64,000 nucleotides of DNA from Lindgomyces ingoldianus (GCF_010093535.1 NW_022985227.1:190840-254839); one strand, 5' to 3'. Positions 35,201 to 47,399 are shown, counted from the stretch's first letter. Numbers and translations are program-made. Notes: a model not told the origin generated them from the letters alone.

Positions 35201-36995
35201 AGCTAGAGTAGCACTAAAGCTAAGCTAAATAGGGTTATTAAAGACTGTACTATAGGCTGCAGCCTTTATAGCTAGTATAAAATCTAGAAGTGTAGGAAAG
35301 CATAGCAGCAAGATGCTAGATAAAGCAGCATTAATAAAAATGCTACTTAAAAAAAAGACACTTTATAGAAGCTAGCTGCTACTTCTACTATTAACCTAAA
35401 AGTAACTAGAGGAGCACCCTCTACATAAGATGTTTAAGGCAGTAGAAAGAACGCACCTAGATAGTTATTAGATAATAAAATCCTAGACAGAGGTCTAGAT
35501 AAAGCTAATTAAGGCAGCTAGACAGCAGATCCTAGATTATATGTAGGTGTACACCTATAAGCTTAATAAGCACTATAGATTATAAAGATGTAAGGCGCAA
35601 CTAGTAGTCTACAGTAATTAATAGAGAAACATTACTACATAAGATACCTACGCTGCCACCCTAGCAGAACGCTTATTTTAAATGCTAATAGTAATATCTA
35701 CACACTTTAACCTAGAGCTTAAATAATACAACATAACTAATGTGTTTATACATGCAGTAATTAACTGCAATATCTACATGCAGATGCTAAGAGGCTATTA
35801 GAAACTAGGTATAATACTAAAGCTTTAAAAAGCACTATATAGCCTATAAATTTTTTTTCTACTTTAGCAACACTATTTTATAATAACTTTTAAAGGCCTT
35901 AGGTTCTTAGCTATTCTACATAAACCCTACTGCATAACTAAAGCTAGAATATTTGTCTTTTTTTACATAGACAACCTTATTATTGTGTATAAAAAAGGCT
36001 CTAAAGCAGATGCACAGCGTGTAGTAGACTAGTTACAAGAGAAGTATACCCTAATAAAAAGTAAGGACCTATAATAGTTCTTAGGAGTTAAGATTATTAA
36101 AGATTAATAGTAATAAATAATTTAGCTATTATAGGCCTTATATATTAATAAGATAGCTAGGCTAGCTAATAGAAAGGACCTGCAGCACGCTACACCTATA
36201 AGTAGGATTAAACTTATGCTGTAATCTAGTTTTGTAACCCTATTAGAAGTAAATTAACATTAGCAGAAGATTAGATCTCTACTCTTTACAGTAGTTACTA
36301 CAAGACTAGACATTGCCTTTGCTACGTCACGCCTTGCACAGTTTCTTACAAATCCTGCATCTAACTGTTAGGATGCAGCTGATTAAGTCATCCTGTACCT
36401 ACATGCGACACAGACGTACGCACTCTAATTAGGAGGAGAAGACTACCTTATAGTAGCAAGTAATGCGTTATTTGTAGATAATACACTAGATAAGAAGAGC
36501 TTTTAGGGCTATGTTATTTAACTATTTAGCAGATAGATTGCATAGTAAGTAAATAAATAAGATATAGTTATAACATTAACAACAGAAGCAGAATTACTTG
36601 CACTGTTCTAAGTTGCTAAGGAAGCTATGTTTATAAGAATGCTTCTTAATAAACTATAGGTTAAGATGCCTAATTTAACTATTATAATCTAGTGCAACAA
36701 CAAGCAGACAATTTAACTAGTAAACAAAGAGATATCTTAACTTTAAACTAAGCTCTAACATGTTAACATCTATAACTACTAGCTCTGACAGAAAGTCTCT
36801 TAACAAACAATTAAGGTTGTCTATGTCCCCTCTAGCAAGATGCTTGCGGACAGACTTACTAAAGCGCTTTTAGCCAGCAAATGGCCAAGCTTTCTTTAGC
36901 AAATTCGGCTAGTTAACGTCAGGGAGAGGATAGTCAGTCAGGAAGCGGATATGGAAGAGATTGAAGCAAGAATGGAAGCCCTGGAAGCATACTAA
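32291..36995 (+). pseudogene. Copia-A gag-pol polyprotein, broken
   Basis: Ty1/Copia order on the plus strand. gag starts at ATG 32291 (MATQPPRDATVVLRDHTDYR) and is open for 109 codons. A GAG-pre-integrase motif (LGHLRLATL) lies near 34045-34070. Integrase covers about 34150-34930 (ASVYLYN-like and THLKAYGCKAF-like text). Reverse transcriptase covers about 35700-36100 with FFYIDNLIIVY, where the second Asp of the catalytic pair is Asn (35973-35975). RNase H spans about 36400-36750 (ITLTTEAELLAL). The C-terminus KMLADRLTKALLASKWPSF leads to the stop at 36993-36995. Dozens of TAG/TAA mostly at Trp/Gln sites. Start and stop are in different frames, so there is at least one indel or a natural frame change. 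Confidence 0.9.
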
Positions 36996-37044
36996 GGATG
37001 CGCAATCGGGAACCAGCTTGAAGCATGTCCAAGCTGAGGGGGTG

Positions 37045-37445
37045 TGTCAGATATGCGCACCTACTGTCAAGACAGGAGGAACGTTTGACGAAAGCGGCTA
37101 CATAGTACGAGCAATAAGCTCGAACAGTATGTTGCTGCAAATTGCTGCATTTTGCAGCATTTTGCAGCATTTTGCGGCATTTTGCAGCATGTTGCAGCAA
37201 ATTGCAGCAAATTGCAGCATGTTGCAGCAAATTGCAGCAAATTGCAGCATGTTGCAAGCTGGTCGCGCATAGGGCTAGTGCGCGAGGGACTCGGATCGGA
37301 AAAACAAAAGCCGAGCAACACGAGTAGAGCAGAAAAAGGATCAATAAAAAAAACACAATCAACACAATCAATCAATCATCCCATATATCATATCCAAACC
37401 CATCATTCATCTCAGGAAGCCTAGAAACAGTGCTTTAATCTGACA
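37045..37445 (+). repeat. Copia-A 3' LTR
   Basis: 401 bases, nearly free of RIP. Its internal array alternates GCAGCATTTT and GCAGCAAATT units and is longer than in the 5' LTR, so the array changed length after insertion or by template slippage during replication. Confidence 0.92.
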
Positions 37446-38411
37446 AAAACACTTATTGCGCCTTTGTTTTTTTATTACTAGTAATAAAGTAAGTTTATAA
37501 GAGCTTAATAATTTTCTTTTATGTTTCTAAACTAAAAGTTGTCTAATTTAGCTAGGTATCTAGGCTCTAGGTATTTCTTCGCGATACTAGCAGTGTGTCC
37601 TTATACTAACGCTATGCGTGCACGCTTACTCTAATAGTAATCTAAATTAATGTTAAGTCTGTCTATAATAAAGGCTTACTATTATTTAAATATAAGTTCT
37701 TTACTATTTATAAAGTTCTTAATCTTAGGCGTGTGTTTAGTAAGGTAGCTTTAAGAGAGCTTAAAGGTGCCTAAAAGGTCTCTTACTATTAGTGTAGCAA
37801 AGGTAATTTAAGGCATTATTAGAAGGAATTTAGTAGTTAGTAGAAGTTAATTAAAACTAAAAGTTTTTAATCTAGTTAGCTATTTAATTTATGCTTTTAA
37901 TTAAGCAACTTAGTTTTAAAAGGCTATGTTACTAGAGTTTAACTTTAAATCTAGTAGGTTTTTATCTTTAAGTTCTATAAAAGAGGGTTTAGCTATTAAA
38001 GTTAGTAGTTATTTAGCTCTAGTAGTAGGCATTTTACTTAAGCTGCAGCTAGAGCGTGTTGCAAGCTTTACTCTAAGGTCTAAGAGTAGTTAAAAGTTAG
38101 GCATTAGTAGTTATCTCTAATCTTAATAAGTTATTAGTAGTCTTTAGGTTTCTACTTTAGCGCACTTTTTATAACTTTGCTAAAGGTAGTCTTAATTATA
38201 AGAGATAGAAGGTTCTAAACTTAAAGGCTTTAGTTAATAAAAGGTCTTTAAGATTCTATTTATAATAACTAAATAATTTAACATAATAGTGTGTAAAAAC
38301 TACAACTTAAACTAAATTAAACACTTTTTAGAGTTAAACATAGTTAAATAAATAATTAATATAATATTTTTAATAAGGCTATTACTAGCAAAAGCAAGTT
38401 TTCTAATATAA
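37446..38411 (-). pseudogene. Gypsy gag fragment
   Basis: Minus-strand frame reads RDLLGTFKLS, then SYLTKHTPKIKNFINSKELI, FIIDRLNINLDYY, SKRARIALV, GHTASIAKKYLEPRYLAKLD. It resembles the gag-type polyprotein of fungal retrotransposons with Gln to stop changes. It abuts the Copia-A duplication. From about 37924 its 5' part is also present, in tandem, at 38703-39190. Confidence 0.65.
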
Positions 38412-38702
38412 TGTAACAGCACAGGCAAGACAATAGGTCTAAATGCAGTAGAAATCCACTTAGAGGCATATAGAAGTGCGTGGGGACTTAGAACCTAGGA
38501 ATTTCTATTAACATCTATAGGCCTTGTACAAAAGGATATTAGAAAACTACTAAGCTAGCTAAAGAGAGAGGTGCGACTAAATACTTAGGTGAACAGGGGT
38601 AACTGCGGGGGACGGGGTCGAGTCGTGGTCGGGGCCGATACAGGGACCCTTCGGATAGGATCTAAGCGACCCAAGATAGAACAATTCGTGAGAATTGTTA
38701 CA
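38412..38702 (-). repeat. Gypsy-type LTR, 5' LTR, inner copy
   Basis: 291 bases, TGTAACAGCACAGG...GAATTGTTACA. On the minus strand it precedes gag, so it is taken as the 5' LTR. It forms part of a tandem unit with the preceding gag 5' segment. Confidence 0.8.
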
Positions 38703-39479
38703 CTATGTTGCTAAAGTTTAACTTTAAATTTAGTAAGTTTTTAGCTTTAAGTCTAATAAAAAGAGGTTTAGCTATTAAAGTTAGTAGTTATTTAGCTTTA
38801 GTAGTAGGCGTCTTACCTTAGCTGCAGCTAGAGCCTGTTGCAAGCTTTATACTATAGTCTAAAAGTAGTTAAGAGTTAGGCATTAGTAGTTATCTCTAAT
38901 TCTAATAAGTTATTAGTAGTTTTTAAGTTTCTACTTTAGCGCACTTTGTATAACTTTTTTAAAATTAATTTTAATTAGAAAGAATAAAAAGTTCTAAACT
39001 TAAAAGCTTTAGTTAATAAAAAGTTTCTAAAATTTTATTTATAATAACTAAATAATTTAATAGAATAGTGTGTAAAAACTATAACTTAAACTTAATTAAA
39101 CACTTTTTAAAGTTAAATATAGTTAAATAAATAATTAATGTAATATTATTAATAAAGCTGTTACTAGTAAAAGTAAGTTTTTTAATATAATGTAACAGCA
39201 CAGGCAAGACAATAGGTCTAAATGCGGTAGAAATCTACTTAGAAGCATATAGAAGTGCGTGGGGACTTAGAACCTAGGAATGCCATTAACACCTAAGGCC
39301 TTGTATAAAAGGATATTAGAAAACTACTAAGCTAGCTAAGGGGAGAGGTGCGACTAAATACTTAGGTGAATAGGGGTAACTGCAGGGGACAGGGTCGAGT
39401 CATGGTCGGGGCCGATACAGGGACCCTCTGGATAGGATCCAAGCAACCTGAGATGGAACGATTCGTGAGAATCGTTATA
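38703..39479 (-). repeat. Tandem second copy of LTR plus gag 5' segment
   Basis: 38703-39190 repeats the gag 5' segment at about 37924-38411, and 39191-39479 repeats the LTR. The unit is about 780 bases in direct tandem. It is best explained by unequal recombination or a multi-LTR product. The LTR end was used as the TA target by the family B fold-back element that starts at 39480. Confidence 0.78.
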
Positions 39480-40578
39480 ACGTACTTCACAGGCGAGTTG
39501 CTTACACACCTGAGTTGCTTACTTTTGCTAAGACCCTACTAAACTACTCTTTCTACACTAATGCATTCCTAACAACACTACTTAGACGCGCTAAAAGAAT
39601 GTTAGATACAGCTTATGCTTTAAGCTTTTAAATAAAACATAAAACTCTTAAAGAAATATACTATAGCTATGTACAAAGTTTTTTAAAAGATAATAAATAA
39701 CTATAGCGCTAGACAACTTTTATAAGCTAATTCTACAGCTAACTTATAAAGGCTAGGTAATAAAAAGAAGTAGGTAATTATTAAGACTATACTTAAGCTA
39801 TATGCGTAAGAATTTTCCTCTTAGATAGCATTTATAGCTAATATAGCTAATTCTTTACACGCTAAGCGTAATCTAGGCTATGTTAGCATAAACTAGCCTA
39901 GTATGTTTAGGAAGCGTTATCTAGACCTTAAAGTAACATTTACGCGTAGTATAACTATAAGAGAGCTCTCTATAAAGGTTCTAAAGTAATTTAGAGCAGG
40001 TTTAGCCTTATAGAGAATATTAAAGCTAAGTATAGTATCTAGAATAATAACATGTACAACTTTAGCAAGATAGGCTTTATTATAAGCTAAATATTTATTA
40101 ACTATACTTGCGCTTAAAACTTTACTTTAAGCTTTAAATAACACTTTATAAACATACTAGGCTAGTTTATGCTAACATAACCTAGATTATGCTTAGCGTG
40201 CAAAGAATTAGCTATATTAGCTATTAATGCTATTTAAGGGGAAAATTCTTGCGCATATAGCTTAAGTATAGTTTTAATAATCACCTGCTTTTTTTTATTA
40301 CCTAGCCTTTATAAGTTAGCTGTAAAATTAGCTTATAAAGGTTGTCTAGCACTATAGTTATTTATTATCTTTTAAAAGACTTTATATATAGCTATAGCAT
40401 ATTTTTTTAAAAGTTTTATATCTTATTTAAAAGCTTAGAGTATAAACTATATCTAACATTCTTTTAGCACGTCTAAGTAGTGTTGTTAGGAATGCATTAG
40501 TGTAGAAAGAGTAGTTTAGTAGGGTCTTAGTAAAAGTAAGTAACTTAGGTGTGTAAGCAACTCGCCTGTAAAGTACGT
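39480..40578. mobile_element. Family B fold-back element, second copy
   Basis: 1099 bases with TA duplications (39478-39479, 40579-40580). Arms are about 39480-39957 and 40100-40578, inverted, with a spacer of about 140 bases. The structure and inner junction are the same as in the copy at 24584-25683, but the flanks differ. No complete transposase. Confidence 0.88.
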
Positions 40579-40654
40579 TAGATAAAAGAAATAATTATAA
40601 TATTTTCCACTCTAATTACTAATAAAAACTATGAGTCTACTAAAAGAGGGGTAG

Positions 40655-40961
40655 TATAATAATTCTTATAAATTGTTCTATCTTAGATTGCCTAAAACCT
40701 ATCTAATGGGTCCCTGTATCAGCTCTAACCCTAACTTAACCTAGCCCTAACTCTGCTCTACCCCTCTGCTGTTACCCCTATTCCTCTATGTATTTAGTTG
40801 CACCTCTTCTCTATAGCTAACTTAATAGTTTTCTGATATCCTTTGTACAAGGCCTATAGGTGTTAATGGAATTCCCAGGTTATTAAGTCCCCACGCACTC
40901 CCATATGCCTCTGAGTGGATTCCTACCACATTCGGACCATTGTCTTGCCTATGCCGTTACA
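40655..40961 (+). repeat. Gypsy-type LTR, opposite orientation, 3' LTR remnant
   Basis: 307 bases; the reverse complement matches the TGTAAC LTR family. A purine tract (AAAAGAGGGGTAG) lies immediately upstream on the plus strand. It is therefore the 3' LTR of a plus-strand Gypsy copy of which only about 75 internal bases (40581-40654) remain. Confidence 0.78.
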
Positions 40962-41089
40962 TTTACGCTTCTTATACATTAATTATTAATTTAGTGTCTT
41001 TAGCATTTTAGTACATTTTAGTAGTAGAGTAAGCTAAATAAAAGATGTAAAGTTTATTAGCAACTTACTTATAAAGAGTTATAAATTAT

Positions 41090-41790
41090 TTAGAGCATTC
41101 TCCGCACATATGTTGGCTTGTGCACGCGGAACAGCCCGCTCAGAAGACCCCCCTGTACAAGGTCTGTGCCGGCGCGGTTCGGCCGTCCTCCCTGCTAGCG
41201 GTGGCAACTCGAAGTACCATCTCACATAGGCGACACCTTACAATGATTTCTAAGCGAACTGCGGTATTTTGGCGTACACCTCAACTGTCTCGAGAGGGAG
41301 CTGCTAGGGAGAGAGTAAACATGATTCTAACAGATGTAGATGTATACGCTAATCTTCTATGTTCTACTCCATAAAAAAGCTTATGATGTATAAGGAGAAA
41401 GGAGGGCACGAGTGTGGGTATCGTAAAGTAGATGTATTGTATGTGTGTGTGTAGTGATCTGAAGTAGAAGTACATATCTGAAGCTCTGAAATAGTCGGAC
41501 CTGATGAGTCATGACTGACGACAGTCAAGTGATGTGGTCCTAAGCTTATTGACTGGGGTGAGATGGTTTGGCATCACCGAACAGAATTCTTGGCAGGGAT
41601 ATATGTCGCACGTGTCTCACGCGATACCATGCCCATGTACTACACTATTCACTCATTAGGACTAGCTCCTTTCTCGTACAGAATATCGTCAGCCCAGAGC
41701 TCTCTCGAGCTCCTTAGACATTACAATACACTTGTACAATTCACCTTGTTTGGATCTCAATACCTTGTCGACTCGCTTACTATATGACCA
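41090..41790. other. Moderate-GC island between transposons
   Basis: About 700 bases without RIP signature. Short ORFs of 84, 64 and 74 codons overlap on both strands; none is recognised. The right part (41607-41790) is repeated near the window end (63715-63896) with point differences and small indels, so it belongs to a low-copy repeat or duplicated host sequence. A Copia-A LTR begins immediately at 41791. Confidence 0.6.
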
Positions 41791-44700
41791 TGTCAGATAT
41801 GTGCACCTACTGTCAAGACAGGAGGAACGCTGGACGAAAGCTGCTACATAGTACGAGCGATAAGCTCGAACAGTATGTTGCTGCAAATTGCTGCATGTTG
41901 CAAGCTGGTCGCGCGTAGGGCTAGTGCGCGAGGGACTCAGACCGGAAAAACAAAGCTAAGCAACACAAGCAGGGCAGACAAGAAAAAAAAAAGAGAACAA
42001 AAATATAATTAAGTATTATCCTCTACATTATATCTAAAACCTATTATTTATCTTAGGAAGCCTAGAAACAGTGCTTTAATCTAATAATTAAGAGTCTTAG
42101 TGCCTCTATTAATACAAAATGGCCACCCAGCCTCCTTAAGACGCGACAGTTGTCCTTTGAGACCACACTAACTACAGAGCCTAGATAATGCAGCTGCAAT
42201 TAAGATGTGTAGCGCACAGCATCTAGCCGCTAGTAGATCCTAAGTTAACCATCTAAATAATCTCTAAACTAAGAGCTCTAGAGATGCTGCTAATAGCTAA
42301 GTTTTTACCAGCCTTTAATGTTAAAACGCCTACGCACATAAACAAGCTATTAATAAGCAGTTTTAGAGCCTTTAAAAAAGCTATTAAATACTATAAGATT
42401 AAGGCTAATAAGTATAAAAGTAATAAATATAATTATAAAAAAGAGTAATTAAGCTTTTAATAAATTATTGTCTTTATCTAGTTAATAGTTAGCCTGTATC
42501 TATAGCGTACATGCTGTTCCCTAGATTAACTACTTAAATAGTAGATTATAAACTTTAAAGCTATAGTTAGTGTTAACAACTAATTTAAATAAAAATATGT
42601 GCATAACTAATATAATACATCTCTAAAGCTGCTAAGAAACGTAAGCACATAGAACCTATAGCTAGTAGAGTATAATTACGCTGCTATAGAAGCAGAGACA
42701 TAAAATGTTCTAGAAACAACATAGTTTAATGCTGTTATAAAAAACTTTTTAACTACTATAAATAAAGTTGCCCTTTATTAGTCTACAACTTTTTAGAAAA
42801 GTAGATAGTTTACACTAAACATAAATTAAAAAAAAATAATAAAGCGCTTTTAAAAACCTATAATGTTAAATTATCTAATATATATAAAAAAGCATAAAGC
42901 TACTTTTATAATAACGTACCTAACGGGTTGGCCAGCCACTTTTGCTAAGCCCCTACTAAACTCTACCTATCTACATAATGCCTTAACAACAACACTAGAT
43001 TAAATCTTCTAAAGAACGTTAAATATAGCTTACTCTTTAGGCTCTTAAATAAGACGTAAAACTCTTCTTGCAACGCGCTGCAGCTATTTATAATGTTTTT
43101 TACACAACACTAAGTAATTAACGCGCTAGACAGCCTTTATAAGCAGAATGCTAGCCTAAATTAAGAAATCTAACTAAGCTTAAAAAAAAGGTAGTTGTTA
43201 AGTACATACTTAAGCTTATTACGCGCAGATTTCCCCTTAGGCTTGCAGCTGTAGCTAATATAGCTAATTCCTTGCCTGCAGAGCGTAATCTAGGCTAGGT
43301 TAGCTTAAACTAGACTAGTATGTAGGTTAAGCACTGCCCTAAGTTTATAATAAAGTTTAATTATAAGTATAATTATAAGAGAGCGCTTTATAAGGATCTA
43401 GAGGTTATCTAGGGCTAGTTTTGCCTAGTAGTTAACATAAAAGCTAAGTACAGTATCTAGGATAAAGACAGGTATAACTTTAACAAGTTAAGCTTTATAA
43501 TAGGCTAGATATTAACTAAAGCAGTTATTATAGCTTTAAAGAGACAAAGACAGCTAAAGGCAATACAGTAAGGTAATAAAGAGTAGATAATAGTTATTTA
43601 GAGTATTAACACAATAAAGTAAGCTATAAAATTATAAAGCTTTAAGTAGTAAATAAGGCTGCTACGTAACATAGATTACATAAAAGAAAGTAAATTTAAG
43701 TAAAAAAAACTTTAATAGTTAAAGATAGAGCTTATTTAACTACTCTAAAGGAGTTTAGAGCGCGTAGTAATAGGAAGAAGCTAAAGACACAGGTGCGCGC
43801 TAAAGAAAGTAAGCTAAGTTAAAAGTAATATAGGTAGTGTAATTAGACTAGGCATAACTTACGTATGTGTAAGTAAGTAGTAAAAGTAGACTCTAAATAA
43901 TATCTTATGTTGTATTACTTTATATAGGGCTAAAGTAGGCTGTTTTGCGAGAGAATAGGGTGGTTTTAGTGGGGGCTTGGCAAAAGTGGCCGGCTAACCT
44001 GTGTGGCCGGCCAACCTGTTAGGTACGTTAGATAACTTATTATATTTTACTGAAAGTAAAAAAACTACCTAGGGCATAAATAAAGACGCCTGTAGTGTAA
44101 AAGTTATAATGTTAAGAAAATAAAGTAGATCTTAACATTAATGTTATTAAAAAGATAATAAAAAGTTATTTTTAAGCTAAAAACTTACTAAAATAAAAAG
44201 CACTAAATGTTCTACATGTAAACACATTTATGCACTAAAGAATTACTTCTATGTCTATCTAAACAGAGCACTAGACTAGTAAATGCTAAATAAAAAAGTT
44301 AAAAAGCTTATAGCATTAAAGCATAAGCATAACTTAGAATTTTAAGGCCTACTTAAAGAGTAGTGTAGACATAATTTAAAAATTCTAATTTTAAAAAGTT
44401 TACATACACCTATGCTAGAGATATAAGAAGACTAACTTAAAAGCTAGAAAGTATTAAGAATTAAGGCAGCTACATTACTAGCTATAGTTAATTTAAACTA
44501 GAACAGATATCTACTAAAAGAATTATTTATTCTTAACTTAGGCTTAATATGCTATATTAGAAATAATTGTAATTAGATTTATAACTATTATTTACTAACA
44601 CTAGAAAACTTTATTTAGTTTAGAAACTCTTATATATAAATTTAAAGCTACAAATTAATTACACTAAGCCTAAAAAGTAAGCATAGAACACATAGTTAAG

Positions 44701-45922
44701 CATACAGTCTTATACTACATAACGCTGCACTGTGCCTAGACCTGTTGTGTAACCTAGTCTTGTTCTGCCTACTGCAACAGAGAGGAATTTAGTAAGACAT
44801 ATAAGTAGAGCTAACTGCTTTAAAAGCTTTAGACAAGATAATAATTAAAAATCTTATAAAAATCTATAGCTAATAAGTGTTAGAGTACTATCTACTATAG
44901 AAGAGCTTATATTATACACACATAATTAACATAAAAACTAAACATAGTCTATAAAAGGCATTAGTAGAGCTATATTATAAGCGTCTTAGACACTCTAGAC
45001 TAGCTACACTTAAACACTTTATATAGTAAGCTAAGAGGGTGTAAATTAAAAGAATTATAATAGTTTAATATAACTTATATAGTAAAGCTAAGATATAATA
45101 ATAAATTAGCTACACACTATAAATTAGTAATAGTAGACCTAGTAAAAGACTATTAATTAATTTTTAGGCATATAAAGCATAAAGTATTATAAAAGAGCAA
45201 AGTTAAATGCTAATTACTAATAAGTATTCTAGCCTCTAGTAAGACCTCTACTTTAAAAATAATAAGCCTACTAAATTAATTATTAAAGCTTTTATAATCT
45301 TTATCCTTTTTCTAAAAAACTATTATAATATTAGTATAAAAGTTATTAAAGCTAACAACAAGATTATAATAGTAAAACTAAAGGTAGAACGCTAGCTAGC
45401 ATTACATAGAATAACTATTAAGCCTTTAGCACTAGATATACAAGCCTAGAACAGAGAAGCTAAATGCTTAAAAGGTGTAAATAAAGAGAAGTTATAGGCT
45501 ATGCAACTAGATGCTAACCTACTATAGAACATATAGCTATACATTACTAGAGCTAGCGTATACCTATATAATTAGACGCTAAACTATGCTAATAACTAAA
45601 AGACACTATATAAGATCTTTTTTACATAAGCAGCTCTAAATAATAAAGTTATTATATTAATTTAAAAGCTAAGCTTTACACATCTAAGAGCTTATAGCTG
45701 TAAAGCATTTATAATAACTAATAACACACATTAGAATAAATCTAAGCTACAGAGGCTAGACCTAAAGGCGTAGATTAAATATCTAGTTAGGTACTAATTA
45801 TTAAACATCTACTACATATAGATACTACTGCTAACAAAAGTAATTTATACACATAACATTATTTTTAACAAACACTTAATCTTTAGTAGTAAGCCTAAAG
45901 ACCTAATAAACAACTTTATATA
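41791..45922 (+). mobile_element. Copia-A, second copy, 5' part (3' truncated)
   Basis: LTR 41791-42086 (296 bases, shortest internal array), gag ATG at 42119 with MATQPP start, then pol to the integrase (THLRAYSCKAF-like near 45680). It is far more RIP-mutated than the first copy, including gag. It is interrupted by a family A element (42914-44028) and ends at the family B element starting at 45923. The sequence to the right of that element (53935 onward) does not continue Copia-A, so the 3' part is missing. Confidence 0.85.
42914..44028 (+). mobile_element. Family A Fot-type element, internally deleted copy (1.12 kb)
   Basis: TA duplications at 42912-42913 and 44029-44030; removing the element restores the Copia-A reading across the site. 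It has the same internal deletion junction as 13569-14700 (GTAAGCTAT joined to AAAATTATAAAGC). The left TIR has lost one GGCCGGC-containing subrepeat while the right keeps both. The transposase remnant includes RYNFNKLSFIIG. Confidence 0.9.
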
Positions 45923-47399
45923 ACGTACTTTATAGGCGAGTTGCTTACACACCTAAGTTGCTTACTTTTACTAAGACCTTACTACACTACTTTTCCTATA
46001 CTAATGCATTTCTAACAACACTACTTAAACGCGTTAAAGGAATGTTAGATGCAGCTTACACTTTAAGCTTTTAAATAAAACATAACACTTTTTAACTAAC
46101 ATGCTGCAGCTATTTATAGGGTTTCTTAAAAGATAATAAGTAACTAACGCGCTAGACAACCTTTCTAAGCTAATTATACAGCTAACTTATAGAAGCTAGA
46201 TAATAATAAAGAGCAGGTAATTATTTAGCACATACTTAAGCTAGATGCGTAAGGATTTCCCCTCTAGCTAGCAGCTGTAGCTAATATAGCTAATTCTTTA
46301 CGCGCTAAGCGTAATATAGGCTATATTAGCATAAACTAGCTTAATACATTTGTTAAGTGTTACCTAAAGCTTAAAGTAAAGTTTAAGTGTAAGTATAACT
46401 ATAAAAAAGCCTTTTATAAAGATCTTACAGTAATTTAAGGCTAGTTTAACCTTATAAAGAATATTAAAGCTAAGTATAGCATCTAAGATAATAACATGTA
46501 CAACTTTAACAAAACAGAGTTTATAATAGGCTAGATATCTACTAGAGTAGTTGTTATAAGTTTAAAGAGATAAGAATAGCTAAAAGCAGTCTAGCTAGGC
46601 AACTAGAAGTAGACAACAGCTATCTAGGGCATTAATGCTAAAAGGTGGGCTATTTTACTTTTTATTATCTTTTAGAGTAGCAACTACCTTTTAAACTAGT
46701 ATAAAAAAAATCTACTCTAAAATTAGGTTATTATAATCTCTAAGCGCAGCTAGACTACTAATTAGCTTAGTCTAGACTAGTTAAAGCACTTTAACGCGCA
46801 TATAAAGAAGTGTACTGTTAGCAGCCACTATCTACTAGTTATTAACAGCTATAAAAGCTACAACTTACTTTATTTTTAGTAATACTATAAGAATAATAAG
46901 ATTATTGTCTGTACGCAGCAGCAGCGTCGCGGCCTGGATACGAGCGATCACGCACGAGCAGGATCACGTATCTATGTCACATGATGCTCGTGCGCGAACC
47001 TCCGTGCGCGAACATCTAGATATCCCCCTTTTCCTCTGTACAGAGGAAAAACAAGAAGTAATTAACACTAGTTACCTAACACCTCTGTGCAATGTTTACA
47101 CTATGCAAACCTCTCTGTCTTGTACGCATTTGCTAACACTAAGTGCTAGCTAGCAAAGAGTCTATTTAACACTAATTAGTAGTTTAAATACTATAAGAAA
47201 AAAAGCTTTTCTTATACCTTTTTATTTAAAAGTTTATATATAAAAAAAATCTTTTTTCTTACTACTTTAACTATAAATTAGTAAGAGTAAAGATAAAGTC
47301 TAATTTACATATAAGTAGCTGTAAATCTTTATTTAGTTACTTAAGCAAGAGTAAGAAACCTGTCTGTATAATACTATTTAAAGGTATTATATAAATAGT

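Larger units (their letters stand above)
31928..37445 (+). mobile_element. Full-length Copia-A retrotransposon (5.5 kb)
   Basis: 5' LTR 31928-32258 and 3' LTR 37045-37445, both ending TGTxAG...CTxACA. Perfect target duplication AAAAC at 31923-31927 and 37446-37450. A polypurine stretch (GAGGGGG) lies just before the 3' LTR. It is inserted into Gypsy gag: the gag reading is found on the right flank. The internal part is RIP-degraded, but the LTRs, the first about 350 bases of gag and the last about 300 bases of pol are nearly unmutated. Confidence 0.95.
20324..38702 (-). mobile_element. Composite: minus-strand Ty3/Gypsy element opened by nested insertions
   Basis: LTRs of the same family lie at both ends (3' LTR 20324-20613, 5' LTR 38412-38702). 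Read on the minus strand, the Gypsy parts appear in order: gag (38.4-37.4 kb), reverse transcriptase to integrase start (about 31.5-28.8 kb), integrase C-terminus with chromo-like tail (about 26.9-25.7 kb), polypurine tract and 3' LTR. Interruptions are Copia-A, Fot family A, two solo LTRs, a family B fold-back and the 20.8-24.6 kb cluster. Whether the 20.3-kb LTR belongs to the same insertion as the 38.7-kb LTR is inferred. The outer duplications are not clearly identical. Confidence 0.62.

Noticed and set aside
41563..41787. 74-codon plus ORF in the moderate-GC island
   Set aside because: Overlaps the repeat shared with the right window edge, where the frame is not kept; not supported as a gene.
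20850..46100. Shared stop codons among family B copies as proof that a RIP-killed copy was amplified
   Set aside because: RIP hits the same CpA sites repeatedly, so identical stops can arise independently. Only the shared fold-back and deletion junctions are used as evidence.
46905..47153. 82-codon ORF, also present as 84 codons at 52775-53029
   Set aside because: Lies within the LTRs of the nested retrotransposon; LTRs are non-coding and the openness reflects their sparing by RIP.
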